DNA of 64,000 nt from an uncultured Lachnospiraceae bacterium (GCA_945949085.1 CAMFDJ010000005.1:1-64000); one strand, 5' to 3'. Positions 27,054 to 36,367 are shown, counted from the first letter of the stretch. Notes: generated from the letters alone by a model not told the origin. Program-made: numbers and translations.

Positions 27054-27902
27054 ATGATACGGAAATTGGAGGTAAAGGTGGACGCGCCGCAGTATGTTGT
27101 GACAACAGATGTGGCATTTGCGCAGGTGGATGCATGGTACGGACATACCAGAAGAGATCTGAAGCTGGATCTGATCTATCCAGAGGATATGACAGGAAAG
27201 AAATATCCCTGTATTGTATGGATTTGCGGGGGAGCGTGGCTGACATTGGACAAATCTGCGCATCTGGCGTATCTGGCGCAGCTCGCCAGAGCCGGGTTTG
27301 CAGTAGCCAGCGTGGAATACCGCACATCAAATGAAGCTGTGTTTCCGGCACAATTGCATGATGTGAAAGCAGCGATCCGATATTTGAGAGCGCATGCGGA
27401 CAGATACCGGATTGATCCAAACAGATTTGGCGTAATGGGCGAGTCGGCAGGCGGATACCTCTCTGCTATGGCGGCTCTGGTCGATGATCCGGTTTATGAT
27501 GTGGGCGATTATACAGATTTTGGCAGCAGTGTGCAGGCGGCATGTCTGTGGTATCCGCCTACTGACCCGGAAGGGTTTACGCGCGTGTCTCCCGAGGAGG
27601 CAGCGGGTGCTCCGGAATCTTTATTGCTGGGGAAAAACATTGCCCGTCACAAGGAGGATGCCATCAGGATTTCACCTCTTTCTTATGTGACGCAGGGGGC
27701 TCCGCCATTTCTGATCCTTCATGGAACGCAGGATCACACAGTGCCGTTTGCACAAGGGAAAGTCTTATATGAGAGACTGCAGGAGAAAGGCTGTGATGCG
27801 GCCTTTTTGGAACTGACAGGCGCGGAGCATGCGGATATCCGTTTCTTCCAGCAGGAAGTTTGGGATGAAATCATTTCATTTTTTCATGAAAAGCTCTCTT
27901 AA
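27054..27902 (+). CDS. Alpha/beta hydrolase, BD-FAE/esterase type
   Basis: 282 residues from ATG 27054, with GGAGGGAG before it; an ATG at 26967 would add a basic leader and lacks a good site. The order of motifs is an oxyanion loop with WICGGAW (the usual HGGAW carries Cys for His), the nucleophile elbow GVMGESAGGYLS, Asp in LILHGTQDHTVPF and His in LTGAEHADI. Relatives include bifunctional feruloyl/acetyl-xylan esterases and kynurenine formamidase-like enzymes. No signal peptide is present, so it is cytoplasmic. With glycosidases elsewhere in the window, a deacetylase of plant oligosaccharides is possible but not shown. Confidence 0.82.
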   Translation: MIRKLEVKVDAPQYVVTTDVAFAQVDAWYGHTRRDLKLDLIYPEDMTGKKYPCIVWICGGAWLTLDKSAHLAYLAQLARAGFAVASVEYRTSNEAVFPAQLHDVKAAIRYLRAHADRYRIDPNRFGVMGESAGGYLSAMAALVDDPVYDVGDYTDFGSSVQAACLWYPPTDPEGFTRVSPEEAAGAPESLLLGKNIARHKEDAIRISPLSYVTQGAPPFLILHGTQDHTVPFAQGKVLYERLQEKGCDAAFLELTGAEHADIRFFQQEVWDEIISFFHEKLS

Positions 27903-28141
27903 AGGCTTCTCTAAAATAATGGCCAAGACTATACTTTCGTCTAGTTCTATTTTGGCTCTGTGTATGTTATTATGGTTCGGATAAGACGAGATTTCTGTGA
28001 AAGTGCTTTCTTATATTCGGCAGGGTCATATAATCTGCATCCGAGAGTTGCACCTTACGCAGATATCTCATGGAACTGAAAAAATTTGGATGACATGGCT
28101 TTTTTCGTAAGCAGAAGAGAAGGACACAGAAGGAACACAGG

Positions 28142-31100
28142 ATGAAGCGGAAAAAAGATTTTGAAATCAGTTTTTTTATTGTGGGATGCATTCTCATGAA
28201 TTATGTGGGAAAGATGGTGGCTGAAAAACTGGCATTGCCTATCTGGCTGGATTCGGTCGGAACCGTTTTTACGGCATATGTGTTTGGACCGGTATGTGGC
28301 GCGATTGTGGGGACGACTGCCAATATCATTTACAGCCTGCACGCTCCGATTGCGTTGTTATACTGCCTTACCAATATTGCTGTCGGTGTCACGGTAGGAA
28401 TTTGTGCAAGAAAAGGGTTTCTGCGGAGCGTTTTTGGGGTGCTATCCACTGCATTTGTTGTCACTGTGCTTTCGGTTGCAATTTCCACACCCCTAAATTA
28501 TATCCTTGCAGACGGCATGACCGGGAATATATGGGGAGACGGCGTGTCAAAAATGCTGCAGGAGATGGGATGTCATACTGTGATCAGCAATATCGTGGGA
28601 GAGTTTTATACGGATTTTTTGGATAAGGTGCTAACGCTCCTTTTATTATTTTTTACGGTTCGCTTGATTAGAGTGAGAAAGCGCAAGGGCGAGACGGATA
28701 CGGAAAAAGGGCATAAGAGTAGCGCTGATGGGACGGAAAAAAGTGTTGCAAGGCTGTTACTTTTACTGCCTGCATTTTTGATGTTTTTGACAAGTACTAC
28801 GGCTTATGCCGAGAACAGTGATTTAGACGAGAAAACAGTGCAGTCTGATTTCAGTCGTTATATCCAGACTGTTTACAATGGGGAAAACGGACTGCCAGGC
28901 GGCGCGTCCAATGATATTGCGCAGACAAAGGATGGTGTTCTGTGGATCGGTACCTATGGTGGTCTGTATCGTTACAGCGGAAACGACTTTAAGTGGATGA
29001 ACGAATTTGAGGCAGTAAAGACAGTGAATTGTCTCTATACGGATGAAGCAGGGAGATTATGGATTGGGACGAATGACAACGGAATTGCCATCTGCACCAA
29101 CCAGAAGATTGTCAATGTGGTCGGTCGCAAGGAAGGGCTTCCTTCAGATTCTGTCCGTTGTATCACGGAAAGCTCGGAGGGGTATTACTATGTCGGCACA
29201 ACAGACAGTCTTGTCGTCATGACGCTGCTCGGCGGTTTGAAGGTGTATGAGACGATACCGGAAATTGTGTATGCTGACAGTATCAGCGCCGATCAAAGCG
29301 GTAATGTTGCGGCGGTTACAAACGAGGGTGACTTCTATCTTTTGCACGGTACGCAGATTGTCACATGCATGACGGCCGAAAAAGCGGGAGAATTCTACAA
29401 CTGTTGTGCTTTTGACGAAGAGGGAAGGCTGTACCTTGGTACTTCTTCAAACCGGATAGAGGTCTACGAGATTGCTGAAAACAGAATAGAAAAACAGACA
29501 ACGTTGGTATGCGGCAAGCTGAAGGATATCAATTCCATTACCATATCGGAAGATCATGTCATCTTTGTCTGCGCGGATAACGGTATCGGGTATCTTCGGA
29601 CAAGGGGAAATTACTGTTCCATTGATTCGGACAGCTTTAACAGCTCTATTGACCATATGCTGATTGATTATCAGGGCAATCTGTGGTTTACTTCCTCCAG
29701 ACTTGGGCTGCTTCGTATGTGTCCGTCTGTTTTTTCGGAGATATATGAAGAAGCCGGGCTTGAAGAGAATGTGGTCAACACGATTACCAAATGGCAGGGA
29801 GATTTGTATTTTGGAACAGATAGCGGGCTGGATGCAATGAGCGCAAAGTTTCTGATTGCAAAGAAGAATGCGATCACACAGATGCTCTCCGGTGTCAGAA
29901 TACGTTGTCTGATGGTGGATTCTGCAAACCATTTGTGGATTTGTACCTCGGGTAAGGGAATTTGTGAAGTGTCTGAGGATGGAGAGGTAAAAATCTATGA
30001 CAGCAAAACAGGTCTGCGGGGAGACAAAATGCGTTCTGCCATGGAGACTGCGGACGGAACCATTGTTGTGGCAGGAGATTCCGGAATTTCATTTATCAAA
30101 GACGGTGTTGTGACAGATACGATCGGCTCTGCGGAAGGGCTTGCAAATCCAAAGGTACTGACACTGTATGAGTGTGCGGACGGCAGTATTCTGGCGGGAA
30201 CGGATGGGAACGGCGTTGCAGTGATCAAGGATGGTCGTGTGACAGATACAATCAGGCAGGAGGACGGGCTCAGTTCAGATATCATTTTGAAGATTGTCCC
30301 CAATTCTGATGATAACGGTTTGTTTATTGTAACATCGAACGGATTGTGCTACGTGCAGGAGGATGGTAGCATCCGTATTTTGGACAATTTTCCGTATTAC
30401 AATAACTTTGATGTCATTGAGGGAAACAACGGTGAATTGTTTGTGCTCAGTTCTGCAGGAATCTATGTGGTTGACAAGGAGGAACTCCTGGCGGGCGGTC
30501 AGCTCAGCTACGAACTGTTGGATGCCAGAAAAGGTCTGCGTCTCGGATTGACACCAAATTCCTTTCCGTATATGGATGAGGAGGACGAACTGTATCTGTG
30601 TGGTGACAGAGGAGTGGTTTGCATTAATCTGAACCAGTATGATATCACCGAGAGATCCTATCGCATGCTGCTTACGCAGATTAAGGTGGATGGGGAAGTC
30701 TATCCCGTGGAAAAGGGAGAGGCCATCCATATTCCACGAGGTGCGGAGAAGATTGATATAACGCCCGAGATTATTAATTTCTCGATTCATGATCCTGAAA
30801 TCCGCATCTATCTGGAAGGGTTTGACAAAATGGGGAGCAGTATGCTGCAGAGCGAAATGAATCACATCATTTACACGAATCTGCCTTCCGGGGAGTACCG
30901 GTTCCACATTGCGGTGCTTGACAGTAAGACAGGTGGTGTGATCGCAGAAAACTCTTATCAGATTATTAAGGAAAAAGAAATCTACGATAACTGGTGGTTC
31001 CGTCTCTACGTGGGCTGCGTGGCCGTATTGTTCATAGCGTATCTGACATGGCTGTTTTTCCGGACACAGATCCAGAAAACGCTCCGTATGCAGCGGATGG

Positions 31101-31744
31101 AACTGGAGTGGACAAAGCGCCAGGTGCAGATGGGCAATGAGACGATTATGACTATCGCGCAGGCGGTCGATGCAAAGGACGAAAATACCAGCCAGCATTC
31201 CGTCCGCGTATCGGAATACTCAGTGATGATCGCGCGCAGGCTCGGCTATGACGATGAGGCGTGTGAGCAGCTGCGACGGACGGCAATCCTGCATGATATC
31301 GGAAAGATCGGAATACCGGACCGCGTACTGAATAAACCGGGAAAACTGACGGATGAGGAATATGTCATCATGAAATCACATGTGGAAAGAGGCGCGGAGA
31401 TCCTTAAAAACTTTACGCTGATCGACCATGTAGAGGAGGGTGTCCTATACCACCATGAGCGGTATGACGGTCGAGGTTATACGCATGGCCTCAAGGGTGA
31501 AGAAATTCCTATAAATGCGCGGATTATCGGAATTGCCGATGCATTTGATGCGATGACTGCTAACCGTGTTTACCGCAAAAAGCTTGATTTTTCGCATGTG
31601 CTTTCTGAAATGGAAAAGGGAAAAGGAACACAGTTTGATCCAAAGCTTGTGGATATTTTGCTCGGACTGATTGAGGATGGCACAATTGATGTCAAACGCA
31701 TGTATCAGACAAGTGACAGTAGGGAGACGAAAGATGAAGGCTGA
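28142..31744 (+). CDS. ECF-S-like / beta-propeller / HD-GYP receptor
   Basis: 1200 residues from ATG 28142, with AAGGA 7 bases upstream. Residues 1-180 are a six-helix membrane domain resembling ECF S components (PIWLDSVGTVFTAYVFGPVC). Residues 201-223 form a second signal-like segment ending TTAYAEN. Residues about 235-840 hold eleven or more propeller repeats with LWIGT-type strands. A Y_Y_Y domain runs to 945, with a membrane helix near 951-975. The C-terminal HD-GYP domain has LHDIGKIGIPD, HHERYDGRGY and DAFDAMTANRVY. The GYP position reads GYTHG. It should degrade c-di-GMP in response to an outside ligand. It overlaps the BMP gene by 11 bases. Confidence 0.88.
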   Translation: MKRKKDFEISFFIVGCILMNYVGKMVAEKLALPIWLDSVGTVFTAYVFGPVCGAIVGTTANIIYSLHAPIALLYCLTNIAVGVTVGICARKGFLRSVFGVLSTAFVVTVLSVAISTPLNYILADGMTGNIWGDGVSKMLQEMGCHTVISNIVGEFYTDFLDKVLTLLLLFFTVRLIRVRKRKGETDTEKGHKSSADGTEKSVARLLLLLPAFLMFLTSTTAYAENSDLDEKTVQSDFSRYIQTVYNGENGLPGGASNDIAQTKDGVLWIGTYGGLYRYSGNDFKWMNEFEAVKTVNCLYTDEAGRLWIGTNDNGIAICTNQKIVNVVGRKEGLPSDSVRCITESSEGYYYVGTTDSLVVMTLLGGLKVYETIPEIVYADSISADQSGNVAAVTNEGDFYLLHGTQIVTCMTAEKAGEFYNCCAFDEEGRLYLGTSSNRIEVYEIAENRIEKQTTLVCGKLKDINSITISEDHVIFVCADNGIGYLRTRGNYCSIDSDSFNSSIDHMLIDYQGNLWFTSSRLGLLRMCPSVFSEIYEEAGLEENVVNTITKWQGDLYFGTDSGLDAMSAKFLIAKKNAITQMLSGVRIRCLMVDSANHLWICTSGKGICEVSEDGEVKIYDSKTGLRGDKMRSAMETADGTIVVAGDSGISFIKDGVVTDTIGSAEGLANPKVLTLYECADGSILAGTDGNGVAVIKDGRVTDTIRQEDGLSSDIILKIVPNSDDNGLFIVTSNGLCYVQEDGSIRILDNFPYYNNFDVIEGNNGELFVLSSAGIYVVDKEELLAGGQLSYELLDARKGLRLGLTPNSFPYMDEEDELYLCGDRGVVCINLNQYDITERSYRMLLTQIKVDGEVYPVEKGEAIHIPRGAEKIDITPEIINFSIHDPEIRIYLEGFDKMGSSMLQSEMNHIIYTNLPSGEYRFHIAVLDSKTGGVIAENSYQIIKEKEIYDNWWFRLYVGCVAVLFIAYLTWLFFRTQIQKTLRMQRMELEWTKRQVQMGNETIMTIAQAVDAKDENTSQHSVRVSEYSVMIARRLGYDDEACEQLRRTAILHDIGKIGIPDRVLNKPGKLTDEEYVIMKSHVERGAEILKNFTLIDHVEEGVLYHHERYDGRGYTHGLKGEEIPINARIIGIADAFDAMTANRVYRKKLDFSHVLSEMEKGKGTQFDPKLVDILLGLIEDGTIDVKRMYQTSDSRETKDEG

Positions 31745-32939
31745 GAATAAACGAAACTATGTAATTACAATAATGAGTGCAGTCGTTGTCATTTTATTTG
31801 CATTTGTGCTCCATTATTTCCTACATGACAGGGATGAAGGGAAGACTGTCAAGGTCGGATTTATCTACGTGGGTGATACCAGCACCGGCTATACCAACAA
31901 TTTTGTCAATGCGCAGAACGCAGTAGAAAAAGCATATGAGGGACGCGTGGAGACTGTTTCCAAATTCAATGTGCCGGAGGATGAGGTGGAAGGCTACTTG
32001 CAGGAGCTGGTTGACGCAGACTGTGATATTATTTTCACAACGAGCTACGGATACGGCGTAAAGGCAAAGGAATATGCCGCGAAATATCCGGATATCCAGT
32101 TTTGTCAGGCAACCTGCAGCAATGCCAATGAAGAGCCGCACCTTGCCAATTATCATACCTATATGGGGAAAATATATCAGGGGAGATATATCAGCGGTGT
32201 TGTTGCGGGTATGAAACTTCAGGAGCTTATCGATACAGGAAAAATTACGCCCAAGCAGGCAAAAATCGGATATGTCGGTGCATATCCGTATGCGGAAGTG
32301 ATTTCGGGGTATACGGCCTTCTTTCTTGGTGTCCGGTCTGTAGTGTCGGAGGCTACCATGACAGTGAAGTATACAAATTCCTGGGAGGATTTTCATCTCG
32401 AGAAGCAGTGTGCGAAGCAGCTGATCGAGGAGGGGTGTATCATTATTTCGCAGCATTCCGATACGGCAGGTCCGGCGATGGCCTGCGAGGAGACGGAACG
32501 TACACAAATCGTCTATTATGTCAGCTACAATGAAAGTATGCGGGATATCGCTCCCACTACCTATCTGACAGGTTCAAAGATTGACTGGGAACCCTATTTC
32601 ATGCAGGCGACAGAGGCTGTTCTTTCGGATAAAGCGATTGAGAAGTGCGTAGGGGCAACGATTAACGGAAATGACGCCGGAGCAGGCTTTGAGCAGGGAT
32701 GGGTACAGATGCTTGAGCTGAATGAATTCGTGGCTGCAAAGGGATCAGCGCAGCGGATCGAGGAACTGATACATGACTTTCGGCAGAACAAGATCACCGT
32801 CTTTCAGGGAGACTATATCGGTGTAGACCCGGAGCATCCGGATGACAGGATTGATCTGAGCGAAGGATATGTTGAGAATGAAACAAGCTCGGCTCCAACC
32901 TTTCACTATATTTTGCAGGATGTGATCACGATCGAGTAG
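31734..32939 (+). CDS. Membrane-anchored BMP-type substrate-binding protein
   Basis: 401 residues from ATG 31734 behind AGGGAG, starting inside the end of the HD-GYP gene. The N-terminus is a single membrane anchor (NYVITIMSAVVVILFAFVLH) without a lipobox cysteine. The rest is a periplasmic-binding fold of the BMP/Med family: VKVGFIYVGDTSTGYTNN, DIIFTTSYGYG, KIGYVGAYPYAEVISGYTAF and ATINGNDAGAGFEQGW. Known members bind purine nucleosides for ABC importers. No permease or ATPase gene is near. Coupling to a receptor and a regulator suggests a sensing partner rather than an importer part (inference). Confidence 0.85.
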   Translation: MKAENKRNYVITIMSAVVVILFAFVLHYFLHDRDEGKTVKVGFIYVGDTSTGYTNNFVNAQNAVEKAYEGRVETVSKFNVPEDEVEGYLQELVDADCDIIFTTSYGYGVKAKEYAAKYPDIQFCQATCSNANEEPHLANYHTYMGKIYQGRYISGVVAGMKLQELIDTGKITPKQAKIGYVGAYPYAEVISGYTAFFLGVRSVVSEATMTVKYTNSWEDFHLEKQCAKQLIEEGCIIISQHSDTAGPAMACEETERTQIVYYVSYNESMRDIAPTTYLTGSKIDWEPYFMQATEAVLSDKAIEKCVGATINGNDAGAGFEQGWVQMLELNEFVAAKGSAQRIEELIHDFRQNKITVFQGDYIGVDPEHPDDRIDLSEGYVENETSSAPTFHYILQDVITIE

Positions 32940-33099
32940 GCGACTTGGGGCATGCGGAGAATAACAGGGCTGCAAATCTGACTGCAAAGGTTGTACATTG
33001 TTCGCAAGGCATAGCTGGGTATGGGGTCTTGTGAGAACAGAAAAATGGAAACAATAGCTGTGATAACAAAAAATATCTTAAAAAGAAAAAGGTGGCAGG

Positions 33100-35520
33100 A
33101 TGCACGTTTCAAGACAAGAACGGATGGAGAGCTTTGACAAAAAACATTATGTGAGACCGCATCTGGCTTACAGTAAGATGAAGCTGGCGGAAGAGAGCGG
33201 GAAAACTGTATGGCTGTATGGCGCGGCCAGTTATGGAAAGACCAGCTTCATCAATTCCTATTTTGGGAACCGTCATATCACATATTTTTCGGCAAATCAG
33301 TTGCAGGAGGCAGATCTGATCACTTCGGAGGAGTTGCGTGGTACCATTGTGATCGACGATCTGCAGACCTTGCTGTGTCCGGATATCTGTCAGGATATCT
33401 GGAAAGCCATAGAAAAGCTTGTCATGAAAGAAGATGCATGGCTTATTTTAATTTCGCGAGGAAAAATCCCGAAGTGGTTGCATGGCACTTTTATCAAGCA
33501 TCCTTTTACGGTCATTGAGGAGAAGGATCTGGAATTATCCGATGCCGAAATTGAGAAGCTGATTCAGAAGTGGGAAGTCCATCTTACAAAGGAGCAGGTG
33601 ACAGCGCTTAGTGTAAGTGCGTTGCACAATGCTTATTTTATCAGTCTGACACTGGCGCATCTGTCAAAGGGAGAGGAATATAAGACGTCGCTTCTGAAGG
33701 TGGTGCAGCAGCAGTTTTGGGATTATCTGGAGCTGCATGTCTATGAACAGTGGGAGCCGCAGATGCAGGATTTTCTGCTCAGGCTTTCGATCGTGGAGCG
33801 CTTTACAGTTCCGATGGCCAGAATGATTACAGGAAAGAATGATGCGGAATATCTGCTGCGTCAAGCTATGGAGATCGGCAATTTTTTGATTGAGCATGTG
33901 GAGGGCGGTATTTGTGAAAACGATCCTGCATCAGTCTCTTACGAAATGCGAAGGACATTGCTTTTATCCCTGCGCAGATGGATGTATAAAAAATATGATG
34001 AAGAAAGAATCAGAACGCTGTATTGTAATGCCGGTTTGTACTATGAGATGAACAATGAACCGCTTAGGGCGCTTGAGATGTATCAGAAGGGGCAGGCAAA
34101 TGATCGAATACTTTGTCTGCTGGTCGAAAATGCAAGAATTGATCCGGGGTCAGGGCATTACTTTGAACTGCGCAAGTTTTATCTGGCATTGCCAAGGGAG
34201 GATATCAGAAAAAATCCCGATCTGATGTGCGGAATGAGTATGCTCAATTCTCTGCTCCTCAATCAGGAGGAGAGTGAGTATTGGTATGGGGAATTGAAAG
34301 CATTTGCCCAGCAGCAGACGGGCAGCCTGTTGCGATATACAAAATCCTTGATTCTCTATTTGGATATCGCACTGCCTCATCGCGGCACTTTTGATTTGAT
34401 TGAGATAATCAAGCATGCCGGAACGCTCCTGGAATGCAGAAAGGTTGTACTACCGGAGTTTTCGGTGACCTCCAATCTGCCCTCGATGATGAACGGTGGC
34501 AAGGATTTTTGTGAGTGGTCCAAAAGTGATGTACAGCTTGCTCGCAGCATCGGTAAGGTTGTGTCTTTCGTGCTCGGAAAATACGGCAAGGGACTTGTGA
34601 ATCTGGCACTGGCGGAGAGCTTTTTTGAAAAGGGAGCAGACCGCTATGAGGTGGCTGCGCTGCTTGCGAACGGCAGAATGCAGGCTGACAGCGGGGGAAA
34701 GCTGGAGCAGGTCTTTGTGGCGGACGGTCTGATGGCATGGCAGTCTGTTTTTGATGGAAAACTGACATTCGCGAAAGACCGATTGGAGAGTTTCTATAAA
34801 AAGGCTGAGGCAGAACGTGAGGAAAAGCTGATTCCGAATATTGAAACGTTTCTGGTACGACTTGAACTTTACAGCGGTAATATCGCGGTCGCACTTCGCT
34901 GGATGGAAAGTGCTCCCGACGAAAATGTAGAGTTTATATCCATTTACCGGTTCCATTATTTGACAAAGGTACGTATCTATCTGTGCACCGGCAAATATGA
35001 GCTTGCGGTGGATCTTTTGCAAAAGCTTTTGTATTATACGGAAGTCATGAAGCGCACCTTCGTCAGGATGGAGTGCGAGCTGTTGCTCGCCATCACGCAG
35101 CAGAGAATGGGTTATGACGGATGGGATGAAACATTGCAAAGGTGTCTTGATGAGGCACAGGAGTATCATTTTGTGCGGCTTGTCACAAGGGAGGCCGGAG
35201 CAGCTTATAAGCTGCTCAAGATGACTGCATGGAAGCCGCAGGATAAGACCTTTTATAAGGAGCTTTTGGAGGAAGCAGGGCGTATGGAGAAATTCTATCC
35301 CGCTTATCTGAAGACCGGAGTGAAGGAAGTGGTGCTCGGTGAGAATGCACTGGCAATCCTAAAGCTCCAGGCAGAGGGATTATCTGTGGCACAGATTGCC
35401 AAACGGCTCCACATTCAGGAGGGAACTGTCAAATACCACAGCTCTCAGACCTACCAGAAGCTCGGCGTCAAGGACAAATCCGGCGCTGTAGCGGAAGCCT
35501 ACCGGAGAGGGCTGATATAG
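33100..35520 (+). CDS. MalT-like STAND/LuxR transcriptional regulator
   Basis: 806 residues from ATG 33100, with AGGTGG in front. Residues about 35-55 hold a P-loop, WLYGAASYGKTSFINS, and a Walker B-like TIVIDDLQTLL lies near 85. A middle region of helical repeats (about 290-720) resembles the TPR-like sensor of MalT. The C-terminus is a LuxR helix-turn-helix (LKLQAEGLSVAQIAKRLHIQ, EGTVKYHSSQTYQKLGVKDK). Such regulators switch on with ATP and an inducer. It follows the BMP gene by 160 bases and may control the receptor module or its targets. No inducer can be named. Confidence 0.85.
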   Translation: MHVSRQERMESFDKKHYVRPHLAYSKMKLAEESGKTVWLYGAASYGKTSFINSYFGNRHITYFSANQLQEADLITSEELRGTIVIDDLQTLLCPDICQDIWKAIEKLVMKEDAWLILISRGKIPKWLHGTFIKHPFTVIEEKDLELSDAEIEKLIQKWEVHLTKEQVTALSVSALHNAYFISLTLAHLSKGEEYKTSLLKVVQQQFWDYLELHVYEQWEPQMQDFLLRLSIVERFTVPMARMITGKNDAEYLLRQAMEIGNFLIEHVEGGICENDPASVSYEMRRTLLLSLRRWMYKKYDEERIRTLYCNAGLYYEMNNEPLRALEMYQKGQANDRILCLLVENARIDPGSGHYFELRKFYLALPREDIRKNPDLMCGMSMLNSLLLNQEESEYWYGELKAFAQQQTGSLLRYTKSLILYLDIALPHRGTFDLIEIIKHAGTLLECRKVVLPEFSVTSNLPSMMNGGKDFCEWSKSDVQLARSIGKVVSFVLGKYGKGLVNLALAESFFEKGADRYEVAALLANGRMQADSGGKLEQVFVADGLMAWQSVFDGKLTFAKDRLESFYKKAEAEREEKLIPNIETFLVRLELYSGNIAVALRWMESAPDENVEFISIYRFHYLTKVRIYLCTGKYELAVDLLQKLLYYTEVMKRTFVRMECELLLAITQQRMGYDGWDETLQRCLDEAQEYHFVRLVTREAGAAYKLLKMTAWKPQDKTFYKELLEEAGRMEKFYPAYLKTGVKEVVLGENALAILKLQAEGLSVAQIAKRLHIQEGTVKYHSSQTYQKLGVKDKSGAVAEAYRRGLI

Positions 35521-35530
35521 GTTCAAACTT

Positions 35531-35549
35531 TAGGGGCGCTTCTTTAAGG
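35531..35549. repeat. Half copy of the AGGGACG repeat
   Basis: TAGGGGCGCTTCTTTAAGGG (35531-35550) resembles the left end of the element at 36176-36208 (AGGGACGCTTCTTTTGTCCC). It abuts the start of the leucine-rich-repeat remnant. Confidence 0.4.
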
Positions 35550-35630
35550 GAATTTACCAAGAGTACCACCATCAAAGTGCCAAAGAAGAAGCTTGCCGCA
35601 TATAAGAAGTTATTTAAGCAAAAGGACTTT
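35550..35630 (+). pseudogene. C-terminal scrap of a BspA-type leucine-rich repeat surface protein
   Basis: The frame reads EFTKSTTIKVPKKKLAAYKK then LFKQKDF. This is the recurrent last segment of LRR_5/BspA surface proteins in Lachnospiraceae (IKVPKKKL-AYKKLFKKKGF). No repeats precede it, and after residue 27 the frame continues to TAA 35703-35705 with unrelated sequence. It looks like debris of a deleted surface protein gene joined to a short repeat. Confidence 0.4.
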
Positions 35631-35709
35631 CTTCCGATGACTGGAATCAGTATGGCGGTTTTTTATCTTTTGACATTTGAAAATGTGAACAGAAAGAGAG
35701 TTTAACAAT

Positions 35710-36177
35710 ATGGAGCAAAGACAATATATAGCACCCGATGCGGATGTGATAGGAGATGTGCAGCTTGCAGAGCAGGTAAGCATCTGGTATCATGCGACGA
35801 TCCGGGCGGACAGTGACAGGATCACAATCGGGAGAGGCAGTAATATACAGGATAATTGTGTGCTGCATGTGGATGCGGGCTTTCCGATTTCCATAGGTGA
35901 GTATGTCACAGTGGGACACGGCGCGATTCTGCACGGATGCACTGTGGGAGATCGGACGGTGATCGGCATGGGCGCAATTCTACTGAATGGGTGCACAATA
36001 GGAGAAAACTGTATCATCGGAGCCGGTACGCTCATCACGCAGGGGATGCACATTCCGGCGGGCAGCGTTGTCATGGGAAATCCCGGCAGGGTGAAAAGAC
36101 AGGTTACCGAGGAGGAAAAGATACACAATATGGAAAATGCCAAGGTGTATATCAGGCATGCTGCCAAGCAACTTTAG
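35710..36177 (+). CDS. Gamma-carbonic anhydrase family protein
   Basis: 155 residues from ATG 35710; the ribosome site is weak (AGAGAG). It is a left-handed beta-helix with hexapeptide repeats (YIAPDADVIGDVQLAEQVSI, NCVLHVDAGFPISIGEYVTV). The metal ligands of the Cam/YrdA/PaaY family are in place: His in VLHVD and the pair in VGHGAILHG. Length matches YrdA-like members. Reversible CO2 hydration is the family activity, but many members have other or unknown roles. The stop TAG overlaps the first base of the AGGGACG repeat at 36176. Confidence 0.85.
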   Translation: MEQRQYIAPDADVIGDVQLAEQVSIWYHATIRADSDRITIGRGSNIQDNCVLHVDAGFPISIGEYVTVGHGAILHGCTVGDRTVIGMGAILLNGCTIGENCIIGAGTLITQGMHIPAGSVVMGNPGRVKRQVTEEEKIHNMENAKVYIRHAAKQL

Positions 36178-36208
36178 GGACGCTTCTTTTGTCCCGGTGA
36201 GTGTCCCT
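36176..36208 (+). repeat. AGGGACG element, left arm
   Basis: A 33-base unit beginning AGGGACGCTTC and ending GTGAGTGTCCCT. Its own ends are complementary (AGGGAC/GTCCCT). It matches 28 of 33 positions with the reverse complement of 36331-36363. Together they flank a hairpin at 36272, as in a small palindromic or REP/MITE-like element. Confidence 0.65.
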
Positions 36209-36271
36209 TGTCATAATTTGTGATGGCTGATGACGCTTTTTGAACTGTCGTTTAGATGTATAAAATAACGA

Positions 36272-36313
36272 GAGAAAATGCCTTTTTCGTGCAAGCGAAG
36301 AAGGCATTTTCTC
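36272..36313. terminator. Bidirectional hairpin between carbonic anhydrase and amylase
   Basis: GAGAAAATGCC (36272-36282) with part of CTTTTTCG pairs with CGAAGAAGGCATTTTCTC (36296-36313), about 17 bp with a six-base loop. It stands between convergent genes, and AT-rich sequence lies on both sides. Confidence 0.7.
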
Positions 36314-36330
36314 ATTTTGGCTTATAACAG

Positions 36331-36363
36331 AGGGACACTCGTTGTGACAAAAGAAACGTCCCT
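36331..36363 (-). repeat. AGGGACG element, right arm
   Basis: Read on the minus strand it begins AGGGACGTTTC and ends CGAGTGTCCCT, 28 of 33 identical to 36176-36208. It ends four bases short of the amylase stop codon. Confidence 0.65.
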
Positions 36364-36367
36364 CATG

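Noticed and set aside
27903..28141. Terminator or riboswitch in the gap before the receptor
   Set aside because: A partial dyad (27915-27958) is too imperfect and lacks a T run.
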